Assembly (NCBI GenBank): GCA_900088475.1
Contig: FLMG01004623.1
Location: 1-24,852, forward strand
Direction: 5' to 3'
Length of the DNA: 24,852 nt
DNA from: Hyphochytrium catenoides
Taxonomy: Eukaryota; Sar; Hyphochytriomycetes; Hyphochytriales; Hyphochytriaceae
The stretch's first letter is position 1; every line of letters starts with the position of its first letter. The position numbers were made by a program, and so were the translations under genes. This document shows, in pieces, positions 20,792 to 24,852 of the stretch. The notes beneath the pieces are model-generated. The model was not told where the DNA came from and did not search any database. It saw only the letters and a list, made by a program, of their open reading frames with translations.

Positions 20792-21470
20792 TCAAGCAGC
20801 AGAAAGCAAGCAATGACGGGTGAACGATTGGTACGCTGTCTTATTATTAGCTTGCATTCTTCTCACTCCCGTATTATTATTATAAGTAGAAGATTGATTG
20901 AAGACCGTCAACTTCTTGCTCGCACTGCTGGTCGTGGTTGTTGCTGCTTCTTCTTCTTGCCTGTCCACCACCACCAGGAGCTTATAGTAGTATCGGCCGG
21001 CCCTAGACCCGCTCATCATTTCACGACGATGCTCCCTCCTCCCCCGAAGTGTTGACTTGATTGGGCGAGTATTTTAGCCTCAAACTGGAAGGTATGTAGT
21101 AGCGTACGACCCGTTGAGCTCTTTCTCTCTTGCTGCTGCTAGTTGTTGTTGTTGGTTGGGTACCACCTCTTGCAGCCTGTTCCTTTGCTAATCTATCAGC
21201 ATCCAAACGTATTAGAGAATCGGCAGCTTGTGATGGCTTTCCATCGCAGTTTTGGCTTTGGGTCCTCTCTTCTTATTATGGTCCTTTGTTGGCGTCAATT
21301 AATTTCTGTTTCTTCTGTGTAGTGGAGTGGAAAACCGTGTCTTCTCCTTCTCATCGCATCGTTGTCGTCATCATCACCACCGAGGACTTCTTTCTGTCCT
21401 TCATAACACGCTTCTTTTTTCTTTTGTGGCTGATAGCGGCGGCTTTTGCTTTGTCTTCTTTCCAGCACTT
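20792..21470 (-). CDS. Coding-like minus-strand exons rich in Lys, Thr, Asn and Gly runs
   Basis: Segments with protein-like composition on the minus strand: 21470-21381 (Lys-rich, contains HKRKKKRVMKDRKK, like a nuclear or nucleolar signal); 21314-21279 (KKQKLIDANKGP) behind a CTACACAG acceptor; about 21270-21108 (contains SLIRLDADRLAKEQAARGG, then a Thr/Ser run) ending at a GTACGC donor; and 21020-20792 (contains GRYYYKLLVVVDRQEEE and Asn runs, stop at 20792). The joins are unresolved. Two in-frame TAA codons separate the second and third pieces with no GT donor between them, and several acceptors compete after 21108. This may be one gene with the segments at 21695-22215, or a decaying copy. 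No family recognised. Confidence 0.3.
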
Positions 21471-21694
21471 CTGTTGATACGTTCATGCGCTGTGATGGAC
21501 ATGATGAGCACAAAGAATATAAACAAGGGATTAGTGTAACGCCAGAAGAATCATGACGTGCAATAAAAGGAAGAGACAGAACAAGGGACGGAGCCATCAG
21601 TCATGTCGTGGAACGACACGACGATGAGCAGACGACCCAAGCCATTCTAGATAAGTGAGAGTGCTCGTCCTCTTGTAAGTAGAAGTGCACAGAC

Positions 21695-22215
21695 CTGCGA
21701 TCTTTCCTTTCTCTGCTTCTGGGAAATAGCTTTTCCCCGGCTTCCTAGATCATCTTTCTTCTTGTTCTTGCTGCCTTCGCTTCGGCCACCACCCGTCTTA
21801 CTCTTACTCTGGTCATCTGTTGTTGACGAGCTTGAGGAGACTGAACCATCACTTTTGAATTGATTGATCTGGAGTTGGCGCGGCGGGCAAGGAATCCGGC
21901 TGCTGCTGCTGCGATGATAGCTTGAGGTAGTAGAAGTCTGCCGCCCGCGCTTTCCACCCGCGGCGGGGAAGAAGGAATCCTCCGGCTGCTAGCAGCTGCT
22001 GCATGTGATGGCGATGCCTCGTAGTAGCTTGAGATAGAAGTTTGCCGCGCTTTCCACCCCTGCGGCGGCGCGGCGGGGAAGGAATCCGGCGGTCCGGCTA
22101 CTGCTGCTGCTGCTAGCTGCTGCTGCGACGGAAGCAGCTTCTTGAGGAGATAATAGAAGTCTGCCGGGCTGTTCTTTCCAGCTGGAACTTCGTAGCGGTT
22201 TGAATTTTGTATCCT
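21695..22215 (-). CDS. Coding-like minus-strand exons with a Q/A/P-rich repeat and Ser/Lys-rich tail
   Basis: Exon 22215-22060 (52 codons, GATTAG acceptor) reads RIQNSNRYEVPAGKNSPADF followed by YYLLKKLLPSQQQ, a poly-Ala stretch and PPDSFPAAPPQ. It contains an LKKLL (LxxLL-type) helix motif. Exon 21868-21695 (58 codons, CTCCAG acceptor, GTCTGT donor) is Ser-rich then Lys-rich (SVSSSSSTTDDQSKSK, SKNKKKDDLG, ISQKQRKERSQ). Between them lie two further copies of the PADFYY...PAAP unit (see the repeat at 21877-22182), with the frame kept only in part. The Q/A/P-rich and basic composition resembles transcription or chromatin factors. That is inference; no family recognised. Confidence 0.4.
21877..22182. 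repeat. Three-copy tandem repeat (~84-120 bp units), coding-type minisatellite
   Basis: Copies at about 21877-21960, 21961-22060 and 22061-22182. Shared blocks in order (plus strand): GGCGCGGCGGGGAAGGAATC, a (TGC)n run, AGCTTGAG, TAGAAGTCTGCCG and GCGCTTTCCACCC. Copies differ mainly in the length of the TGC run and in small indels. On the minus strand each unit encodes a version of ADFYYLxL...QQQ...PDSFPAAP, so the repeat looks like expansion of part of an exon. Confidence 0.75.
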
Positions 22216-22916
22216 CTAATCTCTAAACGCCCTGTACTTGTATGGAATCTAGTACTAAATGTGGGGAATAATCTCCAGGAAATTGCAAAATATTACGAAC
22301 GCCCACGGAAAATGTGAAGATGGAAAAGAAAGTCGACAAGTACCAAGTACCTGTTACTCCCTCGGAAGAATTATATAGAGTGGAGATAGAAAAGGGCAGC
22401 TGTAAGCAATTCCAACTCAACGCTTGTCCTGTACTTATACTTGACGTAACGAGGAACGATTCTGGTTGTTTGTGGTGGCATTGTCTCAGTACAAGTATTT
22501 GTACGGATACTCGTAGAACTACCACCTCACCCACTGACATGATTTGCTTTGTGTTTCAATCTCGTTGTTGTTGCACGACAAGAAGTGAATACTGGCTTGT
22601 ACAAACGGGAAGTAAACAACAGCAAAAACGACATCTACACGGAACATTCACGAAGTGAATCTGGTAACTTGACAAACAGAAAGTGAATGCTCCTGGTACG
22701 CACAGAATAAACACTAGCAGATATCAACGAAAGCTGAACAACAGAAAAGTAACAGAATTTGAACACAGGGTGAAATGTGCATGAAAAACTAACGCGGGTG
22801 GGCTGGACCAGTTGCAGGGCCCACACGGACCAATGAAAATCGAACACAAATTGAACAAAAAAACAGATTCTAAACACATTTGGAACAGATTTCATTTTTA
22901 CAGTGCTAACTAAAGA
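22216..22916. repeat. Gene-free stretch with GTACTTG-type motifs and AAGTGAAT repeats
   Basis: GTACTTG/CAAGTAC variants occur near 22232, 22248, 22338, 22430, 22492 and 22598. The short word AAGTGAAT recurs near 22583, 22653 and 22680. One copy forms the perfect palindrome ATTCACGAAGTGAAT (22646-22660). The last 250 bases are A-rich. No convincing exon was found; part may be intron or promoter of the minus-strand gene ending near 22215. Confidence 0.4.
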
Positions 22917-23498
22917 CAGACTCACTGGACCGCTGTGAAGCGGATACTGAGATATCTGAAAGGGACTGCAGACCATTTCTTATGTCTAGGAGGAGAAGCA
23001 ACCCCAGACATCAATCAGAGTCCAAGACTACAACTAAACTCTTTGCAGATGCAGACTGGGCGAATGATCCTATGGACAGAAATCCATTTCAGGCTACTTT
23101 CTTACACTGGGGACTGGTGCTGGGGGACTGGTGCTTCCATTGGAAGGCTAAGAAGCAAGACATAGTGTCTTCTTCAACCACTGAAGCTGAGCGCATCTCA
23201 CTTTGGACTGGAGCCAAACATGCAGAACATCTTATTTCTTACAGGAGCTTCAGTATCCACTGAGTAGACCCATCCTCGCACATCAAGACAACAAGAGCAC
23301 AATAACACAAAATCGAAATATATTGATGTCAAACACTGTGTAGTTAGAGATCAGGTGAATCGCAAAGTCTTGGAATTGCAACACTGTCCAACCAAGAAGA
23401 TGTCTGCCGACATTCTCGCGAAGGCGTTACCAGAACCTCAGTTCCGAGAACTTCTTCCGCAACTCGGGATTGTCCCGTCCACTTCCGTTGTAAGATAA
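22917..23498 (+). pseudogene. Ty1/copia retrotransposon remnant: end of reverse transcriptase, RNase H and C-terminus
   Basis: The plus strand carries the typical end of a copia polyprotein. The hallmark VKRILRYLKGT is at about 22935-22967. The RNase H block with ADADWAND is near 23046-23069 and WKAKKQDIVSSSTTEAE near 23143-23190. The C-terminal region has DNKS near 23290 and ADILAKALPEPQFR near 23409-23450, followed by TAA at 23496-23498. The pieces lie in different frames: breaks occur around 23010-23040, 23078, 23120, 23240 and 23310. The element is also 5' truncated, because no gag, protease, integrase or RT palm is present. A purine-rich tract (GAGAGGAAGGAAGAAGG, about 23628-23644) fits the polypurine primer site before the 3' LTR. 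It is inactive as it stands. Confidence 0.85.
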
Positions 23499-23655
23499 AG
23501 TCTTCTTTCCGGGAAGGGCAAGGCCGAGACTGACGGACACTCAGGAAGTCTGGACCTGCGGGGAGGTGTTGAGAGCAGAAGCTGACAAAAGCTCTAAAAG
23601 GCTCACAGTTCCAGACTCTATCTGACGAGAGGAAGGAAGAAGGCACAAAACAAAG

Positions 23656-24235
23656 TGTTTCAGAGTTATGATAACTAGGTTATTATCATTAGGGAAGTCA
23701 TCATGTGACGTCAAGAAGTAGTAACTGGGTCTAGCAGTTTATACGAGACACAGTTACTCTCCAGAACAACTAGACAACGTGATAACTAGAGACAAGGTCC
23801 CATAAGCCCTTCATACTCACTCTGAGGAGCATATCAGTAGACCACGTAACAATAAGAGTGTCTTCAAATCCCATACATTATAACAACAAGAACAACTAGG
23901 CAGCATGATAACTAGGAAAACAGTGTTGACATAAATAGAGAGGATACAGTTGAGACCATGCCCTGTGTATCACAGAGTTTGTTGTTCTCGCTAGGCACTG
24001 CTGCTGTGGAATTTCTTCACCCGCACGCTAGGTGTCTTTTTCTCAACTACGGTTCATTGGGATATATCGGACCTCTCCAGAGAGGCTTAGTTCGTTAGAG
24101 CTACAAGCACTTATCAGTCTAGCTCTACAGATTTGTCAGCACAACACATTGACTATTGACAAATCTCCCTTCAGATCGATAGAGTCCTTGTCCATAAAAG
24201 ACGCAGAGGTAACCCTAGCCTAAGGTTTTCTATGC
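23656..24235 (+). mobile_element. Probable 3' LTR (or LTR complex) of the copia remnant
   Basis: A likely 5' edge TGTTTCAGAG begins 12 nt after the purine tract. The word TGATAACTAG occurs three times (23669-23678, 23780-23789, 23906-23915), the last two inside a longer ~25-nt repeat beginning CAACTAG. A TATA-like GACATAAATAGAG lies near 23928-23940, the right kind of promoter for an LTR. The 3' edge is not defined: no matching CA terminus or flanking target duplication could be fixed, so the end given is only the approximate limit before the sequence character changes. Confidence 0.5.
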
Positions 24236-24410
24236 CAGAGTCGAGTGGTCAGCACTTGATAGACGGGTGGTGGAGTGTTCCCTGACCTCGATTGACTAAG
24301 GTCCATGAGGCTGGATAGGCAACAGCTTCTCTCCAAATCGGTTACAAGTGACAGAGATATCTCTAGAGCAACCTCTGTACGTGACTTGTACCTACTAAGC
24401 TACAAACAGA

Positions 24411-24501
24411 GTCCCGAAAGCTTTCCATACTCGTTCTGACCATATGAGTAGACCACGACGTAACCTAAATAAGAGGGTCTTCAAAATCCCATACATTATA
24501 T
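24411..24501 (+). repeat. Second, divergent LTR-like copy
   Basis: About 90 bases match 23795-23881 in the same orientation with substitutions and small indels. Shared words include CATACTC, GAGTAGACCACG/CAGTAGACCACG, AATAAGAG, GTCTTCAAA and ATCCCATACATTATA. It probably marks an older LTR fragment of the same family. The surrounding sequence (24240-24410 and 24502-24780) has no supported gene. Confidence 0.65.
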
Positions 24502-24779
24502 AATCTAGGCGCTGGTCCCCTAGCAAGGCAGCGCTGTATCACCTACAGCGCGAGAGTCACGGGGAGCGTTTTTGGAACAGTAGTAGGACTCTCACACTCA
24601 AGCGAGAATACAAGGAACTTAATAACAACGACGACATAACTATTTTGGATTGGTTAGGATTGATGATGGTTTGTGAAGATCACATCCTGTCCAGAGCAAG
24701 GAGCTCGTGCCATAGACTCTTACAAAAAGCATTCAAGTCGAATCCACCTTGCTAACTTCTTATCGTTGTGCTTCGTGTT

Positions 24780-24808
24780 TTACTTCCCTCCTCCCTCCTC
24801 CCTCCTCC
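24780..24808 (+). repeat. CTCC-rich microsatellite at the window end
   Basis: A run of CCTCCCT/CCTCC units about 29 bases long. Simple sequence repeat with no other content. Confidence 0.6.
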
Positions 24809-24852
24809 TGTTGAGTGCTACTATGTTCGTTGTCAGTAGTACAGTAGTCACT

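Noticed and set aside
20491-20820. Minus-strand open frame of about 110 codons, hydrophobic
   Set aside because: No start, no splice partner and AT-rich unusual composition; an open frame of this length can arise by chance in this much sequence.
20515-22905. Possible terminal inverted repeat: GTAAAAA near 20516 and TTTTTAC near 22896
   Set aside because: The match is short and A/T homopolymeric and does not extend, so a mobile element bounded by these ends is not supported.

Overview
The window comes from a nuclear eukaryotic genome with many introns. Almost every gene is split by GT-AG introns, mostly 55-100 nt with some up to about 290 nt. Donors are commonly GTAAGT, GTACGT or GTGAGG, and acceptors follow a pyrimidine tract or TTAG/CAG. 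The recognisable proteins (hormone-sensitive-lipase-like esterase, DPH3, eukaryotic 2-Cys peroxiredoxin, Rab5-group GTPase, Ty1/copia remnant) do not fix the lineage. A microbial eukaryote such as an early fungus, another opisthokont or an amoebozoan would fit. No rRNA, tRNA or CRISPR array was seen. All gene models below were made by eye, by matching reading frame and splice phase.

Layout. 48-3979 (+): a lipase/esterase of the HSL type in about 16 exons, with one frame break. 4149-4606 (+): coding-like fragments with several frame breaks. 4935-8277 (+): a large unassigned polar protein, 12 exons, about 718 aa. 8109-8519 (-): DPH3, whose reading frame runs antisense through the last exon of the preceding gene. 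9747-10352 (+): an intronless peroxiredoxin. 10638-11205 (-): a 145-aa protein with two membrane segments. 11801-12273 (+): a weak gene candidate. 12469-14579 (+): a 390-aa protein with helical repeats between two membrane segments; most of its repeat-region introns follow a CAG codon in phase 0. 14657-15861 (-): a Rab GTPase in 9 exons, one of only 13 nt, whose stop lies 77 nt from the stop of the convergent gene. 15998-16495 (-): an unresolved short gene. 16812-18651 (-): a 484-aa putative nuclear regulator, six exons.

From about 18.65 kb to the end the character changes to gene-poor, repeat-rich DNA. There are GTACTTGTA-type motif clusters, many trinucleotide runs, and minus-strand coding-like segments rich in Q, N, S, T and A. 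One of these carries a three-copy coding minisatellite. Next comes a 5'-truncated, frameshifted copia remnant (about 22917-23498) followed by LTR-like sequence, with a second divergent LTR-like copy at 24411-24501.

The genes do not form one pathway. They are housekeeping and membrane-traffic genes (diphthamide/Elongator factor, redox defence, endosomal Rab, lipid hydrolase) mixed with unassigned proteins. The main items of interest are the repeat-exon membrane protein, the unassigned nuclear protein, the Rab microexon, the antisense overlap at DPH3, and the low-complexity minus-strand locus with its coding minisatellite.
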